In this document: one piece after another, positions 16,621 through 25,890 of the stretch
Numbering within the stretch: the first letter of the stretch is position 1
How the letters are laid out: each line of letters opens with the position of its first letter
DNA from: Synechococcus sp. Nb3U1
GTDB taxonomy: Bacteria > Cyanobacteriota > Cyanobacteriia > Thermostichales > Thermostichaceae
DNA: 64,000 nt
Direction: 5' to 3'
Assembly: GCF_021533835.1 (NCBI RefSeq)
Contig: NZ_JAKFYQ010000001.1
Span: forward strand, 964,079-1,028,078
Translations under genes and position numbers: made by a program
Notes under the pieces: model-generated
Database searches by the model: none
Seen by the model: only the letters and a program-made list of their open reading frames with translations
What the model was told of the DNA's origin: nothing

Positions 16621-16703
16621 CTTGCCGCCAGCGGCAAGCTTGACAGCGCGGGACTGATAGCTCCCCGAACTCCTCAAAAATGAACGACCTTGCGGAGCAA
16701 GGT
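16621..16703. terminator. Two hairpins between convergent genes
   Basis: CTTGCCGC-CA-GCGGCAAG (16621-16638) and ACCTTGC-GGA-GCAAGGT (16687-16703) are perfect inverted repeats. They lie between the 3' ends of the FAD oxidase (plus) and hsp20 (minus), so they probably end transcription from both sides. Neither is followed by a long T-run. Confidence 0.45.
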
Positions 16704-16714
16704 GCGCAGTGCCA

Positions 16715-17212
16715 TCAGGCAGACTGGCCTTCGACCGATAGCGTTTCGGGTTCAGGGGCTTCCCCTGGGGTACCCAGTTGCACCTTGACCACGCGTGCCG
16801 TTTCCGCCTTGGGCAGGGTGAGGCTGAGGATGCCATCATTGTAGATAGCAGATACTTTTTCCGGCTGGATACGACGGGCCAGCTTCAGGCTGCGCTGAAA
16901 AGGCTTGGCTTCTACCTCTTGGTAACGCAGTTCGGCACCTGCAGGGCCGCTCAGTTTGATCTCGCCGCTGATCAAGAGCTGATGGGGGGCTGCTTCGATA
17001 TTGAAGCTTTCCCGATCCGCGCCGGGGATCAGCAGATGAATCGTGTAGGCTTCGGCACTTTCCCAAACTTGCAGAGGGGCAGTGGGAACAGTGGCGCTGG
17101 GGCGCAAAGCCTCCGGCCCGCTGGCGTGAACGGTGGGCCATTCCAGCAGGCGGTTGAGATCTCGTTGCAGGGATCCCATTTCGAGAATGGGGGTGAAATG
17201 AAGGTGTGCCAT
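16715..17212 (-). CDS. hspA: Small heat-shock protein (Hsp20/alpha-crystallin)
   Basis: An ATP-independent holdase of 165 residues. The alpha-crystallin domain spans about residues 45-145, with VWESAEAYTIHLLIPGAD, the FQRSLKLARRI strand, VSAIYNDGILSLTLPKAE (the A-x-x-x-n-G-v-L motif) and an acidic C-terminal tail. Cyanobacterial HspA also associates with thylakoid membranes; that is family knowledge. It is divergent from the molybdenum hydroxylase gene. No CIRCE element (TTAGCACTC-N9-GAGTGCTAA) was found upstream, so heat control must use another signal. Confidence 0.92.
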   Translation of the reverse strand: MAHLHFTPILEMGSLQRDLNRLLEWPTVHASGPEALRPSATVPTAPLQVWESAEAYTIHLLIPGADRESFNIEAAPHQLLISGEIKLSGPAGAELRYQEVEAKPFQRSLKLARRIQPEKVSAIYNDGILSLTLPKAETARVVKVQLGTPGEAPEPETLSVEGQSA

Positions 17213-17528
17213 GGTGGCTCCTAGGGTAGCTGTGGTGAATGGTGATGAGGATCTAGGTGGGGGAGAAAGATGTTGGCCCGCATCCAGATCCAGGAAAAAC
17301 CTGTTTTGATCGTGGAAAAAAGTCCCTGATGAGTAGGGAGGGCAAACCGATCCGGCGAGGGGAGGATCCCATCACCTACTCAAATGTTCATCGAAAACAT
17401 TGGCAGCTGAACGGAATGTCGTAGATGTGGAAATGGGATCCGCAAAGATGAATAAAACTGAATAAAACCCAAATTGACCCCGTTAATTCACTCTTCACTC
17501 ACAGGCTTTTTGCCCCTCCTTCTCCACC
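17213..17528. other. Divergent intergenic region, hsp20 / molybdenum hydroxylase
   Basis: These 316 bases hold the promoters of two divergent genes. Near the plus-strand gene there is a direct repeat, GAATAAAAC, at 17450-17458 and 17460-17468 (10-base period) followed by AT-rich sequence; this could be a regulator site. Two GGATCC-type palindromes are also present. No RNA gene is recognised. Confidence 0.4.
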
Positions 17529-20309
17529 ATGCACTCCACCCCTGTTTCGATTCACCTTCAAGTTAACGGCCAATCCTATTGCCAATCGATTTTGCCCGGA
17601 TCCAGCTTGCTCAGTCTGTTGCGGGGGCTGGGATGGATGGGGGTACACCGCGCCTGTGAGTCGGGGGATTGCGGGGCTTGCACTGTGCTGCTGGAGGGGG
17701 ATCCCATCCACAGTTGCCTCTATCCGGCGGCCCGTTTGAATGGCCAGCGGATCACCACCATCGAAGGGTTGGCCAAGGACGGGGAATGGGATCCGATGCA
17801 GGCCCGGTTTTTGGCGGGGCAAGGGTTTCAGTGCGGCTTTTGTACGCCGGGGATGATCCTGAGTGCCCGCAAGCTCTGTGAACAAAGGATCCCGTCTGAG
17901 GCGCAGTTGCGGGATCTGTTGCGGGGGAATCTCTGTCGCTGCACCGGTTACCAAGCGATTCTGGAGAGCATTCAAGGGATCCCGGCTGATCTTCCCGAAT
18001 CCGATTTAGAGAGTGTAGGGCGCAATGTTCCCAAGCAGGATGGCCCCGAGATTGTCTCCGGTCAAGCGGCCTATACGAGCGATTTCACCCCTGCCGGGTT
18101 GCTGCATTTACGGGTGCTGCGCTCTCCCCATGCCCATGCCCGCATCCGAGCCATAGACACCACCCAAGCCCAAGCCTTGCCCGGTGTGGTGGCTGTTCTC
18201 ACCCACAAGGATGTTCCTCGCCAGATCTACAGTACCGCCGGACATGCTGAGCCGGTGCCGGATCCGTTGGATCGCTTTGTGCTGGATGAGAAAGTACGCT
18301 TTGTCGGCGATGCGGTGGCGGCAGTGGTGGCCGAATCGGTGGCGATTGCCGAGCAAGCCTGCCAGTTGATCCAGGTGGAGTATGAAATCTTGCCCCATGT
18401 GCTGGATCCCCTAGCAGCGATGCAACCGGGATCCCCTTGCATTCACGACGAACCAGAGGCCCGGCAAATTTACGATGCCAGCCGCAACTTAGCTGGTTAT
18501 GTTTGCTTGCAAACGGGGGATCCCGAACAGGGGTTTGCCGCAGCGGATCTGATCTTGGAGAATACCTATCACCTGCCTGCCGTGCAGCACGCTCATCTAG
18601 AGCCCCATGTCAGCACCAGTTGGCTGGAGCCAGTTCACCCAGAAGGGGGGGAATCCTTTGAGCAATTGGTGGTGCGCTCCAGCACCCAGGTTCCTTTTCA
18701 TTGCCAGCGGGTGCTCTCCGAAATTTGCGGGATCCCCCGCCAGCGGATCCGGGTGATCAAGGGCAAAATTGGTGGTGGCTTCGGCAACAAACAGGAAATT
18801 CTCACCGAACCCCTCTGTGCCCTAGCCACCCTAAAGACAGGCCGCCCGGTGCAATGGGAACTCACTCGCCTTGAGGAATTCACCACCACCAATAGCCGCC
18901 ATGCCATGCAGATCCGCGTCAAAACCGGTGTGAAAGCAGATGGAACGCTAACGGCCCAGGAGATCACCACCTATGGCAATGCCGGAGCCTATGGCAACCA
19001 CAGCCAAACGGTGGTGTTTCTGGCGGGCTATGTGCCCCTGGGGCTGTACCGCTGCCCCCACAAACGTTTTGAAGGCTTTGCCGTCTATACCAACTCCATG
19101 CCGGGGGGGGCCTTTCGAGGTTATGGGGCCACCCAGGGCACCTTCGCCATGGAATCCCAGATGGATGAGATCGCCCACAAGTTGGAATTGAATCCAATCG
19201 AGTTGCGCCTAAAAAATGTGATTCGCCCTGGAGATGCTTTGACCTTGGGCTATCGGGATCAGCAGGAGGCTGACCTGAAGGACTCCCACTTCAACCTGAT
19301 TGGCAGCTATGGGCTTAAGGAGTGCTTTGAGAAAATCCAAACCGCTTTTTCTACACCTCTACCTGCTCGCGAGGGATCCCGTCATTATGGCCGGGGCATT
19401 GCCCTTTCCATGCAGGGGAGTGGCCTTTCCAAGATTCACATCGCTGGCATTAAGCTGAGTTTGCAGCCGACGGGCCGGATCCTGATGCTTAGCGGCGCTG
19501 TGGATGTAGGCACCGGATCCGATACCACCCTGCGCCAAATTGCTGCCCAAGTGTTGGGGATCCCGTTGACTCAGATCGATCTGATCGCCGCTGATACCGG
19601 GCAAACCCCTTTTGATGCCGGATCCTATGCCTCTGCTACTCTGTTCATTTCCGGCCAAGCCAGTCAACGGGCCGCCCAAGTCCTGCGGGATAAGCTGATC
19701 CAGGCTGCTGCCCAAAGGTTACAGACGGATCCTGGCCAAGTGAGCTTTGCTGAGGGGATTTTTTCCACCCCCCAGGGATCCCTGACCCTGCAGGAGTTGG
19801 CCCAAGGCACACCGGCTCCGATTGAAGTAGAACTGCACCATGCTGCCGATGAATCTTCCCTCACTTTTGCAGTAGCAGGGGTAGAAGTGGCGGTGGATAG
19901 GGAAACTGGGCAGATTGAGCTGCTCAAAACTGTGCAGGCCATTGACCTGGGTACGGCGATTAACCCGCGCATCTGTCATGGGCAAGTCACGGGTGGTACT
20001 GCCATGGGCATCGGCTACGCCCTTTCTGAAGCCTTGATTCAAGACGAACAGGGCCAGATCCTCAACCCTGGCTTTCGCTACTACCGCATCCCCACTGCCA
20101 AGGATGTGCCCCCGATGGAAGTTCACCTGATTCAACAGGCGGATCCCTATGGCCCTTTTGGCGCCAAAGGAGTGGGGGAAATCACCACCAACTGCACCGC
20201 CCCGGCCATCGCCAACGCCGTCTTTCAGGCCACGGGGATCCGTTTTCGCCAACTGCCCCTTACCCCGGAACGGGTTTGGTCTGCGCTGGGAGAACAGGAC
20301 AAGCCCTGA
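17529..20309 (+). CDS. Xanthine dehydrogenase-family fusion: 2Fe-2S plus molybdopterin subunit
   Basis: A 926-residue fusion. Residues 1-75 are a plant-type 2Fe-2S domain (Cys43, 48, 51, 63). Residues 76-160 are the second 2Fe-2S helical domain (QCGFC at 101-105 and NLCRC near 134-138). From about residue 165 the aldehyde oxidase/xanthine dehydrogenase large subunit begins (GQAAYTSDF), with GGGFGNK and, near the end, GAKGVGEI, which contains the catalytic Glu (about residue 884). These enzymes hydroxylate heteroaromatic rings or aldehydes using water. The FAD subunit usual in xanthine dehydrogenase is missing from the fusion and from the neighbourhood, as in aldehyde oxidoreductases of the Mop type. 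It is followed by a cytosine-deaminase-like gene 85 bases later, which suggests nucleobase catabolism. Confidence 0.88.
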   Translation: MHSTPVSIHLQVNGQSYCQSILPGSSLLSLLRGLGWMGVHRACESGDCGACTVLLEGDPIHSCLYPAARLNGQRITTIEGLAKDGEWDPMQARFLAGQGFQCGFCTPGMILSARKLCEQRIPSEAQLRDLLRGNLCRCTGYQAILESIQGIPADLPESDLESVGRNVPKQDGPEIVSGQAAYTSDFTPAGLLHLRVLRSPHAHARIRAIDTTQAQALPGVVAVLTHKDVPRQIYSTAGHAEPVPDPLDRFVLDEKVRFVGDAVAAVVAESVAIAEQACQLIQVEYEILPHVLDPLAAMQPGSPCIHDEPEARQIYDASRNLAGYVCLQTGDPEQGFAAADLILENTYHLPAVQHAHLEPHVSTSWLEPVHPEGGESFEQLVVRSSTQVPFHCQRVLSEICGIPRQRIRVIKGKIGGGFGNKQEILTEPLCALATLKTGRPVQWELTRLEEFTTTNSRHAMQIRVKTGVKADGTLTAQEITTYGNAGAYGNHSQTVVFLAGYVPLGLYRCPHKRFEGFAVYTNSMPGGAFRGYGATQGTFAMESQMDEIAHKLELNPIELRLKNVIRPGDALTLGYRDQQEADLKDSHFNLIGSYGLKECFEKIQTAFSTPLPAREGSRHYGRGIALSMQGSGLSKIHIAGIKLSLQPTGRILMLSGAVDVGTGSDTTLRQIAAQVLGIPLTQIDLIAADTGQTPFDAGSYASATLFISGQASQRAAQVLRDKLIQAAAQRLQTDPGQVSFAEGIFSTPQGSLTLQELAQGTPAPIEVELHHAADESSLTFAVAGVEVAVDRETGQIELLKTVQAIDLGTAINPRICHGQVTGGTAMGIGYALSEALIQDEQGQILNPGFRYYRIPTAKDVPPMEVHLIQQADPYGPFGAKGVGEITTNCTAPAIANAVFQATGIRFRQLPLTPERVWSALGEQDKP

Positions 20310-20394
20310 GAGGGATCCTATGATGCTGTGGAGAGTGGTCTGGGGAGGGATCTCGATCGTGTGCTCCTTGACAGTGTGCTCCGTAGGAGGATTT

Positions 20395-21666
20395 ATGGAT
20401 CTGATTTTGCGCCGGGCCAATTTGCCGGATGGCCGCAAGGGGTTGGATATTGCCATTGAAGCAGGCCGGATCGTTGCCCTGGAAGCGAACCTACAAGCTA
20501 CCGCCCCACAGGAGATCGATGTCAGCGGTCGGTTGGTATCGCCCCCGTTTGTGGATGCCCACTTCCATATGGATGCCACCCTCAGCTACGGGATCCCACG
20601 GGTAAACCAATCGGGCACCCTGCTAGAAGGGATCGCCCTCTGGGGAGAGTTAAAACCGCTGCTCACTCCAGAGGCGGTGATGGAAAGAGCCTTGGTCTAT
20701 TGCGACTGGGCGGTGGCACGGGGCATTCTGGCAATTCGCACCCATGTGGATGTGTGTGATCCCAGCCTATTGGCGGTGCGGGCTCTATTGGAGGTCAAAC
20801 ACAAAGTTGCCCCTTACCTGGATTTGCAGTTGGTGGCTTTTCCGCAGGATGGTTACTATCGCTCGCCGGGCGCTGTGGATCTGCTGGAGAAAGCCCTCGA
20901 CTTAGGGGTGGATGTGGTGGGCGGGATCCCCCATTTTGAGCGGACGATGGCGGATGGGTCGGCTTCGGTGCGCGCCTTATGTGAGATCGCTGCTGAGCGG
21001 GGCCTGCGGGTGGATCTGCACTGTGATGAGACGGATGATCCGCTATCGCGCCATGTGGAAACCTTGGCCTACGAAACCCAGCGGCTGGGCTTGCAGGGAC
21101 GGGTGGCCGGATCCCATCTCACCTCTATGCACTCGATGGACAACTACTACGTCAGCAAGTTGATCCCGCTCATGGCGGAGGCGGAGCTGGGGGTGATCTC
21201 CAACCCGCTGATCAACATGGTGATCCAAGGTCGCCACGATACCTACCCGAAGCGGCGGGGCCTCACGCGGGTGCCGGAACTGATGACGGCAGGGCTAACG
21301 GTGGCCTTTGGCCATGATTGTGTGATGGATCCCTGGTATCCCCTTGGGAGCGGCAACATGCTGGAAGTGGCCCACATGGGGATCCATGCCGCCCAACTCA
21401 CTGGCTATGAGCAGATGCGCCAATGCTTTTTGGCCATCACTGAAAATCCTGCTCGCATTCTCGGTCTGGAGGGGTATGGTTTAGAACCGGGCTGTCATGC
21501 GGACTTCGTAGTGCTGCAGGCAGCGGATCCCGTGGAAGCCCTTCGCCTCAAACCGGCCTGTTTGTACGTGTTCCGGCGCGGCCAACTGATTGCCCAAACC
21601 CCGCCCGTAGTCAGTCAGCTCAATTTGCCCGGTCGCCCTACCGAAGTGGACTTCACCCGCCGCTAG
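20395..21666 (+). CDS. Cytosine deaminase-type amidohydrolase
   Basis: A 423-residue metal-dependent hydrolase of the cytosine deaminase/isoguanine deaminase branch. Metal ligands are evident in DAHFHMD, THVDVCD, DLHCDET (catalytic Glu region), GSHLTSMHSM and GHDCVMDPWYPLGSGNM, the last being highly typical of CodA. It would deaminate a pyrimidine or related ring. ATG 20395 is chosen because AGGAGG lies six bases upstream. An in-frame ATG at 20320 would add a hydrophobic leader (MMLWRVVWGGISIVCS) that could be a signal peptide; I consider it less likely for this family. Co-orientation with the molybdenum hydroxylase supports a joint pathway. Confidence 0.85.
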   Translation: MDLILRRANLPDGRKGLDIAIEAGRIVALEANLQATAPQEIDVSGRLVSPPFVDAHFHMDATLSYGIPRVNQSGTLLEGIALWGELKPLLTPEAVMERALVYCDWAVARGILAIRTHVDVCDPSLLAVRALLEVKHKVAPYLDLQLVAFPQDGYYRSPGAVDLLEKALDLGVDVVGGIPHFERTMADGSASVRALCEIAAERGLRVDLHCDETDDPLSRHVETLAYETQRLGLQGRVAGSHLTSMHSMDNYYVSKLIPLMAEAELGVISNPLINMVIQGRHDTYPKRRGLTRVPELMTAGLTVAFGHDCVMDPWYPLGSGNMLEVAHMGIHAAQLTGYEQMRQCFLAITENPARILGLEGYGLEPGCHADFVVLQAADPVEALRLKPACLYVFRRGQLIAQTPPVVSQLNLPGRPTEVDFTRR

Positions 21667-21728
21667 GGATCCCCGCCAGGATAACCCTGCCATATCTACA
21701 GTGCTCCAGCAGAACCTAACCCAAAGAC

Positions 21729-22163
21729 TCAACGTCGTACTGTACCACTAAAGCCACTGGCTTTGAATTGCTCCATCGTCAAGGGCAGCGGGTTGGTCAC
21801 CGGCACCGAAATCCGAATCGAGAAGGGGGTTTCGCCGGGAGGCACTTCTTCGATGGCTCCCAAACGGGTACGTTCGGGCATGACATCGTTGCCGTTGGCA
21901 TCGTAAAGACGACCGAAGACATCGGCATTAACCAAGGTATTTTTGGAACGGTTCACCACCGTGCCTTCGATGAATAAACACTTGGCCGCCATCGGGTTGG
22001 CGGTGCTGGTGACCATATTCGAATATTCGGCGGTATCAGGGCAGGGGGTAATGTGGAGATTCTTCAGTTGCAGAGAAGTCGCCCCAAAACCCATCAGCAA
22101 AAAGGCTAGTACAGTACAGCAGCCGAGCATTACCTGTTTGGCCCGGTTCCAAAATTGGCTCAT
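21729..22163 (-). CDS. Membrane-anchored FxLYD-type protein, unknown function
   Basis: A 144-residue protein with an N-terminal hydrophobic segment (VMLGCCTVLAFLLMGFGA) that could be a signal anchor or a lipoprotein-like leader. It is followed by a beta-sandwich domain with IEGTVVNRSKNTLVNADVFGRLYDANG and PPGETPFSIRI, which resembles the FxLYD pattern of extracytoplasmic proteins. No enzymatic motif is present. ATG 22163 is used; an ATG at 22184 would add seven residues. It follows the folate cyclo-ligase gene on the same strand after 31 bases. Confidence 0.6.
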   Translation of the reverse strand: MSQFWNRAKQVMLGCCTVLAFLLMGFGATSLQLKNLHITPCPDTAEYSNMVTSTANPMAAKCLFIEGTVVNRSKNTLVNADVFGRLYDANGNDVMPERTRLGAIEEVPPGETPFSIRISVPVTNPLPLTMEQFKASGFSGTVRR

Positions 22164-22194
22164 CGTTTTTCCTTGAATGCCCACCCTCCCTAGT

Positions 22195-22782
22195 CTAGGG
22201 GATCCCTGTCCAGTAAAATCCGTTCTCGGTTTGGATCCCGTCTAGGCGTTGATCCCAGTCATCTTGGGGCAAGGGATCCCCCAGCAGACAGGCTTGCGGC
22301 ACAATGCCCCACTTCGGGGTGAGCCGGTTCTGCAAAAAGCGGTCGTAATAGCCCCCACCGTAACCCAACCGCCCTCCCAACAGGTCACAGGCGAGCGCCG
22401 GCACAAGAATCAGATCGGCAGCATCAGGATCGAGCACTTCACTGCTAGGGGCAGGTTCGGGTAGACCAAAGTGATTACGAACTAGCGCTTCGGGTCTGTA
22501 GCGGTGCCACTGCATCTGCCGCTGCGGCAAACATCGGGGGATCCCCCAGTGCTTCTCCGGTAACGCTTCAAAGAGGGATCCCAAATTCACCTCCGAGCCA
22601 AAAGCCACATAAGCGAGGATTGTTTTCGCGGCCAGAAGGCGCGGGTTATGGGCTAAATGAGCACAAATTTGCTCGCTAAGCAGGATCCTATCTAGCCCGT
22701 GACGAACTTGGCGAAAGTGCTGTCTGAGCTGGGTTTTCTCCAAAACCGGATGCTCGATTGGAAGCTTGGATTGCACGGCCAA
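22195..22782 (-). CDS. 5-formyltetrahydrofolate cyclo-ligase
   Basis: The enzyme converts 5-formyl-THF to 5,10-methenyl-THF with ATP, returning a photorespiration/SHMT side product to the one-carbon pool. At 195 residues it has the family's characteristic DLILVPALACDLLGGRLGYGGGYYDRFL block (nucleotide/folate binding, given by its key GRLGYGGGYYD) and an N-terminal EKTQLRQHFRQVR helix. The start codon is non-ATG (TTG 22782 or GTG 22776). It works with glyA, encoded at 35918-37243. Confidence 0.9.
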   Translation of the reverse strand: MAVQSKLPIEHPVLEKTQLRQHFRQVRHGLDRILLSEQICAHLAHNPRLLAAKTILAYVAFGSEVNLGSLFEALPEKHWGIPRCLPQRQMQWHRYRPEALVRNHFGLPEPAPSSEVLDPDAADLILVPALACDLLGGRLGYGGGYYDRFLQNRLTPKWGIVPQACLLGDPLPQDDWDQRLDGIQTENGFYWTGIP

Positions 22783-22892
22783 AGAAGGGATCCCTGCCCA
22801 GTCCCGCTAGCTCTATCTAGCTATTTCTATCTATTGATCCTAGCTGATGATCTACTTGATCGATTTGATCGATCTACTGGGAGCTACCCAGT

Positions 22893-23348
22893 CTACTGAA
22901 TGCCCAGGAGTTCCACTTCAAAATCGAGGGTGGCATTGGGTGGGATCACCCCACCAGCCCCACGGCTGCCATAGGCCAACTCGGGCGGAATACGCAACTG
23001 ACGTTTGCCCCCCACCTGCATGGTGGCCAGACCTTCTTCCCAACCGGGGATCACTTGGCCCACTCCATAGGTGAAGGCGAAGGGCTGATTGCGTTGGTAG
23101 GAGCTATCGAACACCGTGCCATCCTGTAGTTTGCCCACGTAGTTCACCACCACGGTTTGTCCCGGCTCAGGGGAAGGCCCACTGCCTTGGGTGATGTCGT
23201 AGTATTGCAACCCCGAATCGGTTGTGATGAAATCGCTCGACTGCACGTTCACAACTGGATTATCCTGGGCCCGCGAAAAGGCCATAACCGGGTTGCCCCA
23301 TCCCAACAACAGCAGCAAGCCCAACACCAATACCAGCATCCGTTTCAT
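22893..23348 (-). CDS. Exported FKBP-type peptidyl-prolyl isomerase
   Basis: A 151-residue protein. A signal peptide ([19 protein letters not shown]) precedes an FKBP domain of about 110 residues with the active-site residues in [31 protein letters not shown] and [17 protein letters not shown]. It should speed proline isomerisation of proteins in the thylakoid lumen or periplasm. ATG 23348 begins the typical signal peptide; the ATG at 23363 adds five residues. Confidence 0.92.
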   Translation of the reverse strand: MKRMLVLVLGLLLLLGWGNPVMAFSRAQDNPVVNVQSSDFITTDSGLQYYDITQGSGPSPEPGQTVVVNYVGKLQDGTVFDSSYQRNQPFAFTYGVGQVIPGWEEGLATMQVGGKRQLRIPPELAYGSRGAGGVIPPNATLDFEVELLGIQ

Positions 23349-23427
23349 AAAACAGCACCCCAAAGCCCCAGTGATTTTCCAGTTGTATGGGTATCTCCAT
23401 AGGATCCTAAGGGATCCCGTCGGCCCA

Positions 23428-24117
23428 TTAACCCTTCATCTCAGCAAATTCGATGATCTGTCCCTGTTCATCCCGCACCCAAAACACAAATGGCTTCTCG
23501 GAACGAACGCTGTTGCGGATCCCTTGCTTGTTGATCCGCTTCAAGAGAGCTTTCAATGATTCCCGCTCATGGCTAGTGTGACGATAGCGCACTCCGCCGC
23601 CTGTAGCAGTAGAGGAAGAACCAGAGTATCCCTTGCCGTAGGAGCTGCTTCCATAAGCACCATAGGCAGTAGCAGAAGCCGCAGGCGTAGAGGTAGAGGT
23701 CTCCGTAACCCCCGGGATCACATGCAATTGTGCATTGTCGGAGAGTTGATACCAAAGGCCAGGCATATCCACCTGGGGAGGAGTGGTCGTCGGGCGAGAC
23801 CTGGAATCGAAGCGAGGGCTAAGACCAATATCCCCTGGAAAATAGACAGATCCCAGACTGGAACTCACCATGCTCTGCTCGTAGCCATAATAGTATTGCA
23901 GCGGCAGTTCTGCCTCCGGCAACTTCAGCACCTTCTCGTAAAAGCCCCTGGCCTGCTCCAGATCCGGCACGATGATCGTGTGTACCCGGGGTGCTCCACT
24001 TAAAAAAGTCCACATCGCCCCGCCGTAAGCCGAGAGCAACAAAAACATCAATCCCTTAGTGGAGAGCAAGATCTCCAGCGGGATCAAGGGCAACATCATT
24101 CCGGGCGGGGTCAGCAT
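23428..24117 (-). CDS. VOC (glyoxalase-like) protein with membrane anchor
   Basis: A 229-residue protein with a hydrophobic N-terminal segment ([22 protein letters not shown]). A glyoxalase/VOC fold follows: [20 protein letters not shown] is the classic first module, and [21 protein letters not shown] is the last strand with the metal-ligand glutamate. Between them is a low-complexity Gly/Ser/Tyr/Thr insertion (about residues 145-180, [17 protein letters not shown]). The catalytic type is not clear. Members of this fold include dioxygenases, lyases and resistance proteins. Confidence 0.7.
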   Translation of the reverse strand: MLTPPGMMLPLIPLEILLSTKGLMFLLLSAYGGAMWTFLSGAPRVHTIIVPDLEQARGFYEKVLKLPEAELPLQYYYGYEQSMVSSSLGSVYFPGDIGLSPRFDSRSRPTTTPPQVDMPGLWYQLSDNAQLHVIPGVTETSTSTPAASATAYGAYGSSSYGKGYSGSSSTATGGGVRYRHTSHERESLKALLKRINKQGIRNSVRSEKPFVFWVRDEQGQIIEFAEMKG

Positions 24118-24193
24118 CAGCACGCATCCATCCACAGGGCTTCTTTAATCCAGTATAGGATCCCAGCTCCTTCAGCCTGTATTTAAGCTTGTA

Positions 24194-24265
24194 AGCCCAC
24201 GACGAGGATTGAACTCGTGACCTCCCCCTTACCAAGGGGGTGCTCTACCACTGAGCCACGTGGGC
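24194..24265 (-). tRNA. tRNA-Thr (GGU)
   Basis: The minus strand folds as a cloverleaf: acceptor GCCCACG/CGTGGGC, D arm GCTC-AGTGGTA-GAGC, anticodon arm CCCCC-TTGGTAA-GGGGG with anticodon GGU, and T arm ACGAG-TTCAATC-CTCGT. Discriminator T at 24194; no encoded CCA. It is eight bases from tRNA-Tyr, which lies upstream, so the pair is likely co-transcribed. Confidence 0.95.
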
Positions 24266-24273
24266 AACTGGAA

Positions 24274-24359
24274 TGGTGGGCCGAGTTGGATTTGAACCAA
24301 CGTAGGCGTAAGCCAGCGGATTTACAGTCCGCCCCCTTTAACCCCTCGGGCATCGACCC
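24274..24359 (-). tRNA. tRNA-Tyr (GUA)
   Basis: An 86-base class II tRNA on the minus strand. The acceptor is GGGTCGA paired with TCGGCCC, the anticodon loop CTGTAAA carries GUA, there is a long variable arm (GCTGGCTTACGCC region), the T arm is TTGG-TTCAAAT-CCAA and an encoded CCA lies at 24274-24276. Confidence 0.95.
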
Positions 24360-24480
24360 ATTCATGCAGGCTTCCCATGTTAGCAGAAAGTGTTGGAACT
24401 GATCGAGAGCTGATTGGGTAAAACCCCTCTTTTTTCAAGTCTGGTCATCCCCCCAGAGAAACTGGCCAGAGAAACTTGAT

Positions 24481-25890
24481 ATGGTGAAAGGCAGTCTTCG
24501 TTTCCCTCCTATGGTTTCTACCCTCGACAGCTCCACCCAAACGGCCCCATTGGTCTCTCCCAATCAGTCTTTAGGCCCCTTGACTAGCCGTACCAACAAT
24601 CAGGGACATCTGGAAATCGGGGGGTGTGATGTGGTGGAGTTGGTGCAACAGTTCGGATCCCCTCTGTATATTTTGGACGAATGGACGCTGCGGCGGGCCT
24701 GTCAGCTTTACCGAGATACCCTGGCCCAGTGCTATAGGGGCGGATCCCAGGTTTTGTATGCCACGAAAGCCTGGAATTGTTTGGCGATTTGTGCGTTGGC
24801 TTTGCAGGAAGGGCTAGGGTTGGATGTAGCCTCTGGTGGGGAGATGTACACAGCCCTGCAAGCGGGATCCAAGGGGGAAGATCTCTACTTGCATGGCAAT
24901 GCCAAGTCGGTGGATGAACTGAAAATGGCCCTTGAGGTGGGCTGCACCTTGGTTGCGGATAGTTTGTTTGAGCTGGAGCAACTAGCAGCCCTGGCTACTC
25001 CAGACCAGCCGGCTCGGTTGCTACTGCGGATCAACCCAGGCATCGACGTGCATACCCACGAATATATCCGCACCGGACAAACCGACAGCAAGTTTGGCAT
25101 TGGGCAGTTTCAACTGCCCCAGGTATTCGAGTTCTTAGGCCAGCATCCCCAGTTACGTTGTGTCGGGCTCCACGCCCATATCGGATCCCAAATTTTTGAT
25201 CTGCAGGGTCATCGGGATCTAGTGGGGGTATTGGCCCAAATCTGGCGGCAAGGGCTGAACAAAGGGTTGCCGTTACAAGAACTGAATGTGGGTGGAGGCC
25301 TCGGGATCCGCTATGTGGAGTCGGATGATCCCCCCTCGATTCCTGCCTGGGTGGAAACTGTGGCTACTGCCGTTCAACAGGGGTTTGGATTGGCCGGGAT
25401 CCCTCTGCCCAAGTTGCTCTGTGAGCCGGGGCGTTCTCTGATTGGGCCAGCTGCTGTTACCGCCTACACTTTAGGCGGCCAAAAAGGGATCCCGGCCAGC
25501 GATGACCTACCGGAAGGACGCACCTACATCACCATCGACGGCGGTATGTCCGACAACCCGCGCCCCATTACCTATCAAGCCCGCTACACGGCGCTACTGG
25601 CCAATCGACCGGAAGCTGAGCCTACCCAACCTGTAACCGTGGCGGGTAAGCATTGCGAATCAGGGGATTTGCTGTTGAAGGATATTCTGTTACCCCATCC
25701 GGTGGCAGGAGAGGTATTAGTGGTGTTGGCGACAGGGGCCTACAACTACAGCATGGCCTCCAATTACAACCGCTTTCCTCGCGCGGCGGCAGTATTGGTG
25801 CATGAAGGACAGGCGCAACTGATTCTGCAACGGGAAACGTATGCAGATCTCATCCGTCAAGACCTTCTGCCGGAGCGGTTGCTGCGCTGA
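24481..25890 (+). CDS. lysA: Diaminopimelate decarboxylase
   Basis: The PLP enzyme that makes L-lysine from meso-diaminopimelate, the last step of lysine synthesis. The PLP lysine is in LYATKAWNC (about residue 95). Other landmarks are LDVASGGEM, the GLHAHIGSQI loop, NVGGGLGIRY, CEPGRSL (phosphate binding) and GAYNYSMASNYNRFPR. The 469-residue length includes an N-terminal extension usual in cyanobacteria. ATG 24481 is taken; ATG 24511 is a shorter option. It precedes cdaA and uppS on the same strand, a cell-wall-themed cluster. Confidence 0.95.
   Translation: MVKGSLRFPPMVSTLDSSTQTAPLVSPNQSLGPLTSRTNNQGHLEIGGCDVVELVQQFGSPLYILDEWTLRRACQLYRDTLAQCYRGGSQVLYATKAWNCLAICALALQEGLGLDVASGGEMYTALQAGSKGEDLYLHGNAKSVDELKMALEVGCTLVADSLFELEQLAALATPDQPARLLLRINPGIDVHTHEYIRTGQTDSKFGIGQFQLPQVFEFLGQHPQLRCVGLHAHIGSQIFDLQGHRDLVGVLAQIWRQGLNKGLPLQELNVGGGLGIRYVESDDPPSIPAWVETVATAVQQGFGLAGIPLPKLLCEPGRSLIGPAAVTAYTLGGQKGIPASDDLPEGRTYITIDGGMSDNPRPITYQARYTALLANRPEAEPTQPVTVAGKHCESGDLLLKDILLPHPVAGEVLVVLATGAYNYSMASNYNRFPRAAAVLVHEGQAQLILQRETYADLIRQDLLPERLLR

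Noticed and set aside
17213-17528. CIRCE heat-shock operator upstream of hsp20
   Set aside because: No TTAGCACTC/GAGTGCTAA inverted repeat is present.
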